Made by a program: the position numbers and the translations under genes. This document shows positions 1-11,993 of a stretch of DNA of 64,000 bases, piece by piece; the first letter of the stretch is position 1; the number at the start of each line of letters is the position of its first letter. Source of the stretch: Synaphobranchus kaupii (Eukaryota > Chordata > Actinopteri > Anguilliformes > Synaphobranchidae); assembly GCA_029718625.1 (NCBI GenBank), contig CM056379.1:65375626-65439625 (forward strand), written 5' to 3'. The notes beneath the pieces were generated by a model. That model had not been told where the DNA came from. It made no database searches and worked only from the letters and a program-made list of their open reading frames with translations.

Positions 1-560
1 TCCACAGCGGCGAGTCACTTCTCCACAACGGGAAGTCGGAATAAAACAGACATGTCTCGCAACCAAAACAACACTAGTCGGTCCCAAACTGATTACTTTC
101 ACTGTATGTAGGTGGTAACATGATTAGTTATGCTTCCAATTGCCACTAATACTGTTCTAAAAAATTTTTTTAATGGTTTTATTATTCTAATATCCTGTAG
201 GCCTATTCTTCCGTAGCTTATCTTTCTGTATAGCCTATATTCTAATGTTAAAATAATAATAATAATATTCTAATGTTTCTATTGGGAGTCACCATTGTAC
301 ACATTCATGTAAGCTGTCCTATTGGTTGGTGGCATTGGGGTTCTGGTAACCAAGGGTGATCGCAACGCTAACTTTGTTCCCAGTCTGTTAATGCCATATA
401 ACCAGTAGGCTATGTAGCCTACAGTTATGAAGCAGTTTTTATATATTTTACAAATAATAATTATATAAGCTTCATAAATTGGCCATGAATGTTTATGTAA
501 TGTTAAAGGGTTATTCAAGAGTATAATGAATGTATATAGTGGTATTACATGTTTTTATAA
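1..560. repeat. Inverted-repeat arm a (pairs with 10555-11002)
   Basis: Read on the opposite strand, this stretch matches 10555-11002 with scattered substitutions and small gaps. Shared landmarks are the TGTGGAGAAG minisatellite edge, the CTAGTCGGTCCCAAACTGA segment and the AATGGTTTTATTATTCTAATATCCTG segment (only partly quoted here). It is cut by the window edge, so the outer terminus is unknown. It belongs to a large fold-back repeat complex that fills the first 11.7 kb. I see no coding capacity. Which transposon class it comes from is not clear. Confidence 0.75.
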
Positions 561-689
561 ATGTAGCCTGCATTTATGTGCATATAGGCCTGCTGTTTTC
601 TATATGTTTTAATTCAGCTGTTTGAATTCAGCAACAATAAGCGGTAAACAGACTTGGGCATCTTCATTACCCACAGAACAAGAAATGTA

Positions 690-1349
690 TGCTAGTTCTC
701 TACCATATTTATTTTCTAAGTAGCCTATACGCTATTGTATATGGCATAAGTGGTTTTTATAGGGTTTTTACAGACCTTTTGCATTTGGGCAGAGACCGAT
801 AACCTAGGTGTTTGGGCTTCTTTTATTAGTGGTTAGCGAACCTATGTGCGAACGGTAACTTTTAACTTTGAAATGAGACACCCATATGCAAAAGGTCTGT
901 AAAAATCATATATGATCATACTTGCTAGGTTTTATAAAAATCATATGTTGATTAGCGTTATATTAGGCTATATAGCCTATTTGTATACAATTCAATCTCT
1001 CAATGTTTTTTATAGGCTAGGAGTAGGCTACGTGCTATGTATGTTAGGGAACTATATAATTTAGTAAGACATGTATGCTAGTTCTGTACCACATATTTAT
1101 TTTGTAGGCTATTGTATATGGCATATGTGGTTTTTACAGGATTTATACAGACATTTTGCATATGGGCAGAGACAGCTAACCTACAGTTATAAAGTGAATA
1201 AAGTGCAAATATTTTTTAATAGCTTTTAGTTCCATATTTCAAATGTAGTGGAAACATTACACATTCAATTCCAAATCAAAGCATTAACAAATTTTATCAA
1301 GTTTGCGTTATTCTTTTACAGGAAGCAAAGAAAAGGAATATTAATCTGT
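690..1349. repeat. Inverted-repeat segment b (pairs with 11280-11670)
   Basis: The part from about 805 to 1200 is the reverse complement of about 11280-11670, including the shared GAACGGTAACTTTTAACTTT and GTTGATTAGCGTTATATTAG words. AT-rich and non-coding. Together with arm a and the minisatellite it seems to form a repeating unit in the order b, minisatellite, a on the opposite strand. Confidence 0.7.
1081..1349. repeat. 269-bp direct repeat, copy 1
   Basis: Nearly identical to 1530-1798 at a constant offset of 449 bases (about one visible difference, gtttgcg versus gtctgcg). The 180 bases between the copies are unique AT-rich sequence. The high identity points to a recent local duplication. 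Confidence 0.9.
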
Positions 1350-1529
1350 TCAAAAAAATAGCAGTGTCGAAATTTTTCTCTTCAAACTCAAACACTTACT
1401 GTATAAACTGAAGAAATTTTTCAAGATTTAACTTCACTTTAAATTACTGAACTAATATTTAGTTGCATAACCATTGTTTTTGATAACTGCTGCGCATTTG
1501 CGTTGCATCGAGTCAACCAACTTCTGGCA

Positions 1530-1798
1530 GTTCTGTACCACATATTTATTTTGTAGGCTATTGTATATGGCATATGTGGTTTTTACAGGATTTATACAGA
1601 CATTTTGCATATGGGCAGAGACAGCTAACCTACAGTTATAAAGTGAATAAAGTGCAAATATTTTTTAATAGCTTTTAGTTCCATATTTCAAATGTAGTGG
1701 AAACATTACACATTCAATTCCAAATCAAAGCATTAACAAATTTTATCAAGTCTGCGTTATTCTTTTACAGGAAGCAAAGAAAAGGAATATTAATCTGT
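1530..1798. repeat. 269-bp direct repeat, copy 2
   Basis: Second copy of 1081-1349. Both copies end at TTAATCTGT, after which the sequences diverge at once, so the duplication boundary is sharp. Confidence 0.9.
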
Positions 1799-2366
1799 AA
1801 TGTGGATAATAAAAATCATATATGTAGGCTAATTCTGGGCTATGTATAAACAGTGCTGTACTTTCTACATGGTGAAAACAAAATGTATAATAATACCCTT
1901 TAATAAAAGGCCTGAGAATCTGCACTTTAACCACATGTGAATTGTTTCATTACAAATCTACAATTGTGGAGTACAGAACCAAATCAGGAAAATATATGTC
2001 TTTGTCCCAAATACTATGGAGGGCATTGTAGGTGGTGCTACAGTATAGCTCACTTCAGATGCCATGGCAAATTATGTTGTTCTGATATGATTAGACCCAT
2101 GAATTATGAAAGTCATACAAGCAGTGTTGCTTACTTTTTTCACATTGTTTATATTTTAAACCAGCCTACCACAGCTTAAAATAAGCGTACAGTCAACAAG
2201 CATTAACTTGCTTTAAATAACAGTTAGCTAGCCAGCCAGCTAGTCACCAGTCACCAGCCAGATTCAAAGCCTGCAGCCCCCTGAAGTCCCGCAGACTGCG
2301 CAGAGGTATCCGACACACCCATGCAAGCATGTCTCCCCTCCACTATCATCATGCATCATGTTATTC

Positions 2367-2526
2367 CGACTCGCTGTTGTGGAGAGGCGACTCTTCGGTT
2401 TGAGAGCGATTCGCCGTTGTGGAGAAGCAACTTGTCGGTTTGAGAGCGACTCGCTGTTGTGGAGAAGCAACTCGTCAGTTTGAGAGCGACTCGCCGTTCT
2501 GAGAAAGCGACTCGTCGGTTTGAGGG
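2367..2526. repeat. 40-bp minisatellite, four units
   Basis: Four degenerate 40-bp units, each of the form CGACTCGCnGTTGTGGAGA followed by AGCGACTCGTCGGTTTGAGAG. The same unit recurs at about 10960-11125 and, on the other strand, at 1-45, so it is an integral part of the inverted-repeat complex at the left of the window. Confidence 0.85.
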
Positions 2527-2722
2527 ACAATACACTTAAAAGCAAGATAAATACTTTATACAATTTTATTATTCTCCAAGGAATGTCCCTCTTATTTTTT
2601 ATTTCAAGAGTCCTTTTTAGTTCTATTATTTGTTATTATAGTACAGTCTCTGCTGGAATAAAAACCTGATGTAAAGTCAATTTGTTTTCAACAATTTCAT
2701 TTTAGCAATAGCCTACATGTTA

Positions 2723-2941
2723 TTAGGCTAACCATGACAATTCCATTTCTTTTTTAGACAGGCTATTGCCTTCAAATATTCCATATGCAAAAGTTGTTTC
2801 TGGTTTCAGTCCAATGCCAGACATTGCTATCCAGACTATTCTTGACCAGGGACATTCCAGTAAAAAATGTTCTATGGTTTCATCACCAGAACAGCATGGC
2901 ATTGAGCATTGTTTGGTCATTAGCCTACATAACAGCTCCAT
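2723..2941 (-). pseudogene. LINE C-terminal zinc-knuckle fragment
   Basis: A 72-residue reading frame contains CSMPCCSGDETIEHFLLECP followed by WSRIVW. This is the Cys-Cys-His-Cys pattern found after the reverse transcriptase of many fish non-LTR retrotransposons (zf-RVT type). The seen part is only the extreme C-terminus. The upstream frame is broken, and the CA repeat begins about 150 bases further on, so it is a dead, truncated fragment. Family assignment beyond non-LTR is not possible from this piece. Confidence 0.65.
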
Positions 2942-3095
2942 TGCACTATAGCTCTACACTCTTACCGCCAATATCCTCAGATACCAACTGTGGCGAAGCG
3001 AGTGCCACCCCTCGTGTTCAAGAGGCCAAGACAACAGTTCGTTTGGAGATAACTCCGTTTATTTGATTCCGCCTTTCAATCGGCGTTTTAACAAA

Positions 3096-3245
<150 letters not shown>

Positions 3246-3272
3246 GAGAAATATCTTTATATAGGCCTAGTG

Positions 3273-3465
3273 CAGAGGTGTAAAATCCAGGGGTCAGAAA
3301 GTACAAGTCCTGCCATGTTTTCTTCCACCCATGAACTCGGCCAGCTGATTTCACTAATTAGTTCCACCTCCTGGTTGAAGAATTGTGCTAATTAGCAAAT
3401 CCAGGTGATTGGAGCAAAATACTGGGGAGGATTTTTACTTTCTGAACCTGGATTTTACACCTCTG
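3273..3465. mobile_element. hAT-like MITE, 193 bp
   Basis: Terminal inverted repeats run CAGAGGTGTAAAATCCAGG at the left and CCTGGATTTTACACCTCTG at the right. They are flanked by a 7-of-8 matching target duplication, GCCTAGTG (3265-3272) and CCCTAGTG (3466-3473). Eight-base duplications are a hallmark of hAT elements. Far too short to encode a transposase. Confidence 0.75.
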
Positions 3466-3522
3466 CCCTAGTGTAACTCATCGTACCTTGTCTTGTCTGT
3501 GAGATGTTACCGTTTAATGTTG

Positions 3523-3893
3523 CTGAATTAAAACACATAGGAAACACTCTCAGGGATCTCTCAATGACAGCAGCAGTTCAACGATGGCATTAACGGACTG
3601 GGAACCAAGTTATTACAGTATGATAGCCTAGATAGAATTTTAAAATGGAAAAGAAAGACAAAAAAACATGTACCTGAATTAAAACACATAGAAAACACTC
3701 TCAGGGATCTCTCAATGACAGCAGCAGTTCAACAATGGCATTAACGGACTGGGAACCAAGTTACTATTACAGTATGATAGCCTAGATAGAATTTTAAAAT
3801 GGAAAAGAAAGACAAAAAACATGTACCTGAATTAAGACACATAGAAAACACTCTCAGGGATCTCTCAATGGCAGCAGTTCAAGTACAGAAAGG
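3523..3893. repeat. Tandem repeat, period about 151-153 bp, 2.4 units
   Basis: Units start at 3523, 3674 and 3827 with CTGAATTAA(A/G)ACACATAG and run through CTCAGGGATCTCTCAATG to ACAAAAAACATGTAC. The third unit is truncated. The same array recurs at about 5105-5475 in the duplicated block. Confidence 0.9.
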
Positions 3894-3949
3894 AAACCAT
3901 CAAATTGCTTCAAGCTAAAAACTAAATGAGAGGGGGTTGTAGCTGAAAC

Positions 3950-4160
3950 GGACCAGTATACACGGACCACTGGTCAGTATCACTAGGGGCGCTGGAGAGC
4001 AACGGACCAGTGGTCCGCGGACCACTCGAAGTGGTCCGGACCAGTGTACACAGACCACTCCGAGTGGTCCGTGGTCCGGATCAGTGTACACGGACCATTC
4101 TGAGTGGTCCGCGAGTGGTCCATGAATAGAACTACCGGTCCGTGGACCAGTAATGCATTT
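3950..4160. repeat. Palindromic GGACCACTC array
   Basis: Several copies of the self-complementary word GGACCACTCnGAGTGGTCC alternate with GGACCAGTGTACAC. The same array is at 5531-5741, 8037-8172, 9000-9080, 9236-9400 and, in inverted order, 9600-9770 and 10315-10470. Dense self-complementary words like these resemble subterminal repeats of a fold-back element. No protein-binding function can be read from sequence alone. Confidence 0.8.
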
Positions 4161-4821
4161 TATATAGTGATTTTCATTTTACAGAGAAAATCTCAAAGTG
4201 CTTTACAAAGGCAAATACTGCAAACAGAGAAACGGACAGAGCATCAAATTGCTACAATTTTTTTTCAAGTAAAATAATAATAATAATAAATAAATAAATA
4301 AATAAAGCGTACAGCAATTATTAACAGACAGCGGATAGAGTAGGGTTTTCAAACCCGGTACATTCTGTGCGTGAGTGGTCCGCGTGTACAGACGTTTTAG
4401 TACCTGGCATCTTAGCTACTATAACAAATGACTAATGAATAGCCTACAGTGTAATGCGGCGTGGCGTGTGAGGTAGGGGGTGCCAAACGCAGCAAGGGGA
4501 TTCTTTAAGCCCTAGGGCCACTAAGGCGGGAAACCCCGCAGTTAAGGGAGGAGACAAGACAGGGAAACACACGTACCAAAGCTGCTAACCGGCTCACTGT
4601 CACACACCAATGAGTAGAAGCGCAAACGCCAGGTTTCAGTAAGAAAACCAAACAATAAACAATCATTCATCACCAATTGCATGATTTCCGACAGCTGTGC
4701 CGGCTCCACAAACCACATGAGCGCCTAAAACCACGCCCCCCTACCACACCAACCATGCTACATCTCTCAGGTTTTCTGATACAAGTTTACTTTGTATGTT
4801 CTGTAGCCTATGCTTTTATAT

Positions 4822-6236
4822 CACAGGGAGAAATATCTTTATATAGGCCTAGTGCAGAGGTGTAAAATCCAGGGGTCAGAAAGTACAAGTCCTGCCATGT
4901 TTTCTTCCACCCATGAACTCGGCCAGCTGATTTCACTAATTAGTTCCACCTCCTGGCTGAAGAATTGTGCTAATTAGCAAATCCAGGTGATTGGAGCAAA
5001 ATACTGGGGAGGATTTTTACTTTCTGAACCTGGATTTTACACCTCTGCCCTAGTGTAACTGATCGTACCTTGTCTTGTCTGTGAGATGTTACCGTTTAAT
5101 GTTGCTGAATTAAAACACATAGGAAACACTCTCAGGGATCTCTCAATGACAGCAGCAGTTCAACGATGGCATTAACGGACTGGGAACCAAGTTATTACAG
5201 TATGATAGCCTAGATAGAATTTTAAAATGGAAAAGAAAGACAAAAAAACATGTACCTGAATTAAAACACATAGAAAACACTCTCAGGGATCTCTCAATGA
5301 CAGCAGCAGTTCAACAATGGCATTAACGGACTGGGAACCAAGTTACTATTACAGTATGATAGCCTAGATAGAATTTTAAAATGGAAAAGAAAGACAAAAA
5401 ACATGTACCTGAATTAAGACACATAGAAAACACTCTCAGGGATCTCTCAATGGCAGCAGTTCAAGTACAGAAAGGAAACCATCAAATTGCTTCAAGCTAA
5501 AAACTAAATGAGAGGGGGTTGTAGCTGAAACGGACCAGTATACACGGACCACTGGTCAGTATCACTAGGGGCGCTGGAGAGCAACGGACCAGTGGTCCGC
5601 GGACCACTCGAAGTGGTCCGGACCAGTGTACACAGACCACTCCGAGTGGTCCGTGGTCCGGATCAGTGTACACGGACCATTCTGAGTGGTCCGCGAGTGG
5701 TCCATGAATAGAACTACCGGTCCGTGGACCAGTAATGCATTTTATATAGTGATTTTCATTTTACAGAGAAAATCTCAAAGTGCTTTACAAAGGCAAATAC
5801 TGCAAACAGAGAAACGGACAGAGCATCAAATTGCTACAATTTTTTTTCAAGTAAAATAATAATAATAATAAATAAATAAATAAATAAAGCGTACAGCAAT
5901 TATTAACAGACAGCGGATAGAGTAGGGTTTTCAACTCGGTACATTCTGTGCGTGAGTGGTCCGCGTGTACAGACGTTTTAGTACCTGGCATCTTAGCTAC
6001 TATAACAAATGACTAATGAATAGCCTACAGTGTAATGCGGCGTGGCGTGTGAGGTAGGGGGTGCCAAACGCAGCAAGGGGATTCTTTAAGCCCTAGGGCC
6101 ACTAAGGCGGGAAACCCCGCAGTTAAGGGAGGAGACAAGACAGGGAAACACACGTACCAAAGCTGCTAACCGGCTCACTGTCACACACCAATGAGTAGAA
6201 GCGCAAACGCCAGGTTTCAGTAAGAAAACCAAACAA
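4822..6236. repeat. 1.4-kb direct duplication, copy 2
   Basis: Second copy of 3240-4655. The copies are separated by 166 bases of unrelated sequence (4656-4821) that show no feature I recognise. After 6236 this copy continues into the full LTR-like sequence, whereas copy 1 stops. Confidence 0.95.
4855..5047. mobile_element. hAT-like MITE, duplicated copy
   Basis: The same MITE as at 3273-3465, carried in the second copy of the 1.4-kb duplication, with the same flanking octamers. Confidence 0.75.
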
Positions 6237-7784
6237 GGCGAAAGGGAACAAAGAACTGCTACCCTATACTTCTACGAGCTAAGTGACTGAAAGGCCAGCA
6301 ATAATAAATGCCCTGCCTCAGTAACGAGGCGTTAGAACAGGCGAGTAGCATAAATGGTACACATAAAACACACAGCCAACAAACACAGAAAACTAATAAG
6401 AATTAGTGTACGAGGAGGCGAAAAGGAACGGAGATCTAACGTTCCAAGGCTACTCTCAGACTCGCAGTCACACACAAACATGTCCACAACATCGCCCAAT
6501 CCTATATAGGAAGACATGCACCGAAAGACGAAACAGAACAACAGTTCTGAACAAAATCGTCAAAACTCCATGTACGGAGAAAGGTACCGAAAGGAACGAA
6601 CAGGACAGGCTGCACCGGACATTTACCAGCTAAAAGACCAAAGCGAGCTTAGTTGAAAATAAACGCCCTGCCTCTCCATGATGAGGAATATAACAAGGCG
6701 AACAGGAACAGGGATTTAATGTTCCATGGCTAGTTTCATAGGCTCGCAGTCACATGCAGAAAACATAAAGGGGTAAACGCCCGATCTCCCAGGAGAGAGA
6801 AACATTTTACAGGCGAGCCGACGGAGCACCGTCGTCCCATAACTTTACTATTAAACATGACTAAAGCAAGCTGAATTGAAAACAAACGCCCTAGCCTCTC
6901 AGTAAAGGAATATGTAACGAGGCAAAGGAACAGAGCTAACGTTCCGAGGCTATTTTCAGAAACACGCAGTCACACACAAACATGTCCACAACATCGCCCA
7001 AGCTCCATACAAGGAGAGACACACCCGGAGAACGAACAGAACAACAGTTCCGAACAAAATCGTCCCGCAGGTAAAAAGGGCGAACAGGACAGTTGCAACA
7101 ACAGCCAATGCAAACTTAATAGAAAATAGCAAGCACTGCCTCTCAATATAATATAAAAACCGTGACTCACAACAAAGGGGAACGTAGTCCACGAGAAGGA
7201 GACAAAACAGGGAACAAACGTACCAAAGCTACTAACCGGCTCACTGTAACACGGAAATGAGTAGAAGCTCAAACGCCTGGTTGCTCAGTAAGAAAACCAA
7301 ACAAAGGCGAAATGGAACAAAGAACTGCTACCCTAACTTCTACAAGCTAAGTAACTAAGTAGAAGCGTGAACGCCCGATCTCCCAGGAGAGAGAAACATT
7401 TTACAGGTGAAATAGAGCAGAGATCTGCGGTCCCATACTTCTACGAGATAAGTAACTAAAGAGCCAGCAAGAATAAAGCCCTGCCTCAGCAACGAGACGT
7501 TAAAACAGGCGAGTAGCACGAAAGGTACAAATAACACACACCAAATAAATAAAGCCCTAAAGTCAGTATGATAAAAATGCCCTGTCTCTTAGTAAGAAAC
7601 TACTATACAGATACACACAAATAAACAAAGACTCCTCTTGCTTTCACGGAAGAAAGCAGAGAGGAGAAAGAGACATCGAAAGGCAAAATCTAGGCAACGA
7701 ACTAAAAAGGAAAAACCAGGAAGCGAGGACAGAAAAGAGCCAGGGGGGAAGAGTCCGAATAACTACATCCACATAGGCTGGTAC
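6031..7784 (-). mobile_element. LTR-like or long-leader repeat (related to 62934-64000)
   Basis: On the minus strand this is a chain of degenerate cassettes, each built from TCGCCTGTAAAATGTTTCTC, TCCTGGGAGATCGGGCGTT and CTCGTAGAAGTATGGGA blocks. The same blocks appear in + orientation at 62934-64000. The + strand left edge TGTAATGCGG follows the inverted-repeat word AATGAATAGCCTACAG, and the right edge near 7784 resumes the same arm at CATAAACAAATAAAG. The block therefore looks inserted into the arm. It has no gag or pol frame. LTR or retroelement leader is my inference. A truncated copy is at 4450-4655. Confidence 0.5.
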
Positions 7785-8220
7785 GCATAAACAAATAAAG
7801 TAAAGCGAAAATGAGGAAATATGTATCATTACATGTGAAATAGCCTAAATAAATAGGCTAATATAACCCACATATTCGTTTTACCGTCTGAAGTGAACAG
7901 TCGTTCGTCTAAAGTCAATTGCGGTCATAAGCAAAAATAAGGAAATATGTAGGCTAACGTTATCATTACATGTCACATAAATAAATATATGAATTGATCT
8001 GTTTTACCATCTGAAGTAAACAGTCGTCCTTCTAAACGGACCAGTGTACACGGACCACTCCAAGTGGTCCTCGGACCACTGGTCACAACCAGTAGACACG
8101 CGCTAGAGAGCAACGGACCAGTGTACACGGACCACTCCGAGTGGACAGACCTACTGGTCCGTGGACCAGTAATACATTCTATATAGCGCTTTTCATTTTA
8201 CAATGGCAAGTACACTGGCA
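7785..8220. repeat. Inverted-repeat arm c (pairs with 9560-10030)
   Basis: Reverse-complementary to about 9560-10030, sharing GAACAGTCGT(C/T)CTTCTAAACG and ATAAGCAAAAATAAGGAAAT. It ends in the palindromic GGACCACTC array on both sides. The 1.3-kb spacer (8220-9560) is AT-rich, has further GGACCACT words and shows no gene. Confidence 0.75.
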
Positions 8221-9559
8221 CGCAGATAGAGAATTGTTTTCAACTCGAAAGATTTAAAGGGCCACACTCACGAGGCAGCATAGGGACGTAACAATGGAAT
8301 TTAAAGCAGAGAACATGAAATGCATTGAGAGTCCGAACCTCGTATTTATTTGTGTCCAAAACGAACTATGACCAAAACAATTTAGGCTACATCTATACAT
8401 AACCATCTAAGAGTCTATATATTACAGTAACAATCTAGTAGCTACTATATGTATTGCTGTAACAATCTAATATGATACATTACTGTAATAATGTAGTAAG
8501 TCTATATATTAGGCTACTATAACACTAGATGCATTTAAATCTTACATAAAGGATTTAGAGGGAGATTCGTAGACTATTTCCCAGCTTATTTCCTTAGGCT
8601 ACTGTCGTAAAGAAATCACATATCTTGGGCTGTGTTGCTAATATCGCCATCTAGTGGCGCAAGGAAAAAAGGACAGTGTGATGTGTAAGGAAGAAGAGTT
8701 GGAGCAAAATAAACAAAGCAGTATACCCCCCAAAATCGAGTCAAAATTGTATTGTTTTAAGTTTGAATTTAAGGTCTGATAACCTAGGCCTATATATCCA
8801 TACCAGCATAAGAACCATACGTTTGCACGTCACACTACTTTTGTAGTTGTTTATGTTGTTGTTTATGTATTATTGCTGTAGGCTATTCATTATTCATTTG
8901 GCATGTCAGATTCTACATCCTAAAATACGTGGAGCGTCGAAGCATTAATTATTGCGCGATCGTTGTACATGCACTGGTTATGATCAGACGAACTGTCCAC
9001 GGACCACTAGGCCTGTAGCTACACGGACGAGTGGTCCATGATGCTCTTTAGCACCCCTAGTGCTAGACCAGTGGTTCGTGGACAGACTACAGAATGAGGT
9101 AGCCTACAGTCCCGATGCGTGCTAGTCTAGTGAATGATCATTGGTGGATGACAAGGCTAAATAGCCTAATGTTTTATTACGACATCTTTTATTGTCTACA
9201 TATTTCCGACTTGAAGCAAATAAACCAATAAGTGTGTCCACGGACCACTAGGTCTGCTCTCAGTCTAGTGCCCAATAGTCTAGTGCGATACAGAATATTT
9301 AATGTCTGAGCGTTAACCACTAGGCTACAGTAAGATGAGCTACTAAAACGTCTGTAGCTACACACGGACCACTAAGTCTGTCCACGGACCACTCGCATAC
9401 TGAATGTACCGAGTTGAAAATTCTTCTTTATCTGCATGCCAGTGTTGCTGTATGTTAAAATAGTTGTAGGCTTTATTTTTTTATTATTATTATTATTATC
9501 ATTATTATTATTATTTTATTTTTTGTAGCACTTTGATTCTCTCTGAGTCTGTTTCTCTG

Positions 9560-10165
9560 TTTGCTGTATTTGCCTTTGTAAATCACTTTTGAAGCGCTAT
9601 ATCGAATGTATTACTGGTCTACGGACCAGTAGGTCTTTCCACGCACCACTTATCGACCACTCGGAGAGGTCCGTGTACCTACACAGGTCCGTTACTCTCT
9701 AGCACTTCTACCGGTTGTGACCAGTGGTCCGCGGACCACTTGGAGTGGTCCGTGTACACTGGTCCATTTAGAAGGACGACTGTTCACTTCAGACAGTAAA
9801 ACAGATCAATCCATATATTTATTTATATGACATGTAATGATAACGTTAGCCTACATATTTCCTTATTTTTGCTTATGACCGCAATTGAGTTTAGACGAAC
9901 GACTGTTCACTTCAAATGGTAAAACGAATAAATCTGTAGGTCATGTTAGCCTATTTATTTAGGCTATTTTCACATGTAATGATCCTCATTTTCGCTTTAC
10001 TTTATTTGTTTATGCATTTATTGCTGTAGGCTATTCATTAGTCATTTGCTATAGTAGCTAAGATGCTAGATACTAAAATGTCTGTACACGCAAACCACTT
10101 GCACACAGAATGTACCGAGTTGAAAACCCTTCTCTATCCGCTGTCTGTTAATAATTGATATAGGC

Positions 10166-10202
<37 letters not shown>

Positions 10203-11002
10203 TTATTTTACTTTTAAAAAATTGTAGCAATTTGATGCTCTGTCTGTTTCTCTGTTTTCAGTATTTGCCTTTTTAAAGCACATTGTAAAATGAAAAGCGC
10301 TATATAAAATGTATTACTGGTCCATGGACAGGTAGTTCTATCCATGGACCACTCGCGGTACACTGGTCCGGACCACTTGGAGTGGTCTGTGTACACTGGT
10401 CCGTTGCTCTCTAGCACCCCTAGTGATAGTGACCAGTGGTCCGTGTACACTGGTCCGTTTCGGCTACAACTGCTGCGCAACTAAATTCCATTAACGTTAG
10501 CTAGCAAACGTTATTGTAACGTGATAGCTAAGTTAGCAAGATACAACAAATAAATATACATTTATAAAAACATTTCACACCGATATATACATTCATTATA
10601 CTCCCAAATAACCATTTAACATTACATTAATGTTCATGGCCGATTTATGAAGCTTGTATAGCCTAGGCTAATTATTATTTGTAAAATATATCAAATCTGC
10701 TTCATAACTGAACATAGCCTACCACTTCATAACTGTACATAGCCTACCTTTAACATTAGAATATACAATATACAGAAAGATAGGCTACAGAATAATAGGC
10801 CTACAGGATATTAGAATAATAAAACCATTACAATGTTATTAAAAACAGTATTAGTGGCAAGTGGAAGCATAACTAATCATGTTACACCTACATACAGTGA
10901 AAGTAATCAGTTTGGGACCGACTAGTGTTGTTTTGGTAGCGAGACGTGTCTGCTTTATTCCGACTTGCCGTTCTGGACAAGTGACTCGCCGCTGTGGAGA
11001 AG
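9560..11002. repeat. Right half of the large fold-back complex
   Basis: In order this is the reverse complement of 7785-8220 (9560-10030), of 3930-4450 and 5510-6030 (10030-10480), and of 1-560 (10555-11002). Relative to this half, the left half carries the LTR-like insertion and the 1.4-kb duplication. ATT-rich microsatellites lie at 9475-9515 and 10170-10205. Confidence 0.7.
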
Positions 11003-11125
11003 CGCCTCGTCGGTGTGAGAGTGACTTGCCGTTTTGGACAAGCCACTCGCCGCTGTGGAGAAGCGCCTTGTCAGTGTGAGAGCGACTCACCGTTGCATGG
11101 AAGCGACTGGTCGGTTTGATATACT
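10960..11125. repeat. 40-bp minisatellite, second array
   Basis: About four units related to those at 2367-2526, of the form GACTCGCCGCTGTGGAGAAG and GCGCCT(C/T)GTC(G/A)GTGTGAGAG. The frames across it are repeat artefacts. Confidence 0.8.
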
Positions 11126-11993
11126 GACTTGTGATTGTGGAGAAGCGGCCAACGTAACACAAAACCATCAATGTTTGTGTATTAAGCTCTCTCGGAAAAA
11201 GATTGCGCACATAGCCTACATTCGCTAACCTATAGAATTTGTGAGGGGTGACACTAATAAAATAAGCCCAAACAACTAGGTTATCTGTCTCTGCTCATAT
11301 GCAAAAGGTCTGTAAAAGTCCTATAAAAACCACATATGCCATATACAATAGCTTACTTGCATAAATATGTGGTAGAGAACTAGCATACATTTCTTACTAA
11401 ATTATAGGCTATAGTTCCCTATATGGTAGCCTACTCCCTTAAACATTGAGAGATTGTAGCCTATAGCCTAATAATTGTATACAAATAGGCTATATAGCCT
11501 AATATAACGCTAATCAACATGATTTTTATAAAACCTCACAAGTATGATCATATATGATTTTTACAGACCTTTCACATATGGGTGTCTCATTTCAAAGTTA
11601 AAAGTTACCGTTCGCCCATATGTTCGCTAAACTACACGAATAAAAGAAGCCCAAACACCGAAGTTAGCTGTCTCTGTGTTAGGACTTACCTTTCATTTGT
11701 CTTTATATCATAAAAACACACACTGCAAAACAAAGCCCGCTCTATTTTAATATGTTAATTCATAGCCCGAAGGGGGAGGGAATTGTCAACCGAGGAATGC
11801 TCTAGTCTAGTCACTTCCGGCCGTCGATGTCAGTTTTGGGAGCCAGGCACCACTGCAATACTGTGCTGTCGTAACTAGGCATTTTAAAGCCAAAGCGAGT
11901 GCATCTAACGTTAGATGGCTAATTACCACTTAGCTACTGTGCTGAAACTGGACTTATTTGGACGTTTGGTTAGCTTACCATATAAAAGACCAT

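Noticed and set aside
6332..7829. Several minus-strand hydrophobic frames resembling membrane proteins
   Set aside because: All lie in the LTR-like cassette array, are short and share repeated nucleotide blocks; no protein family recognised.
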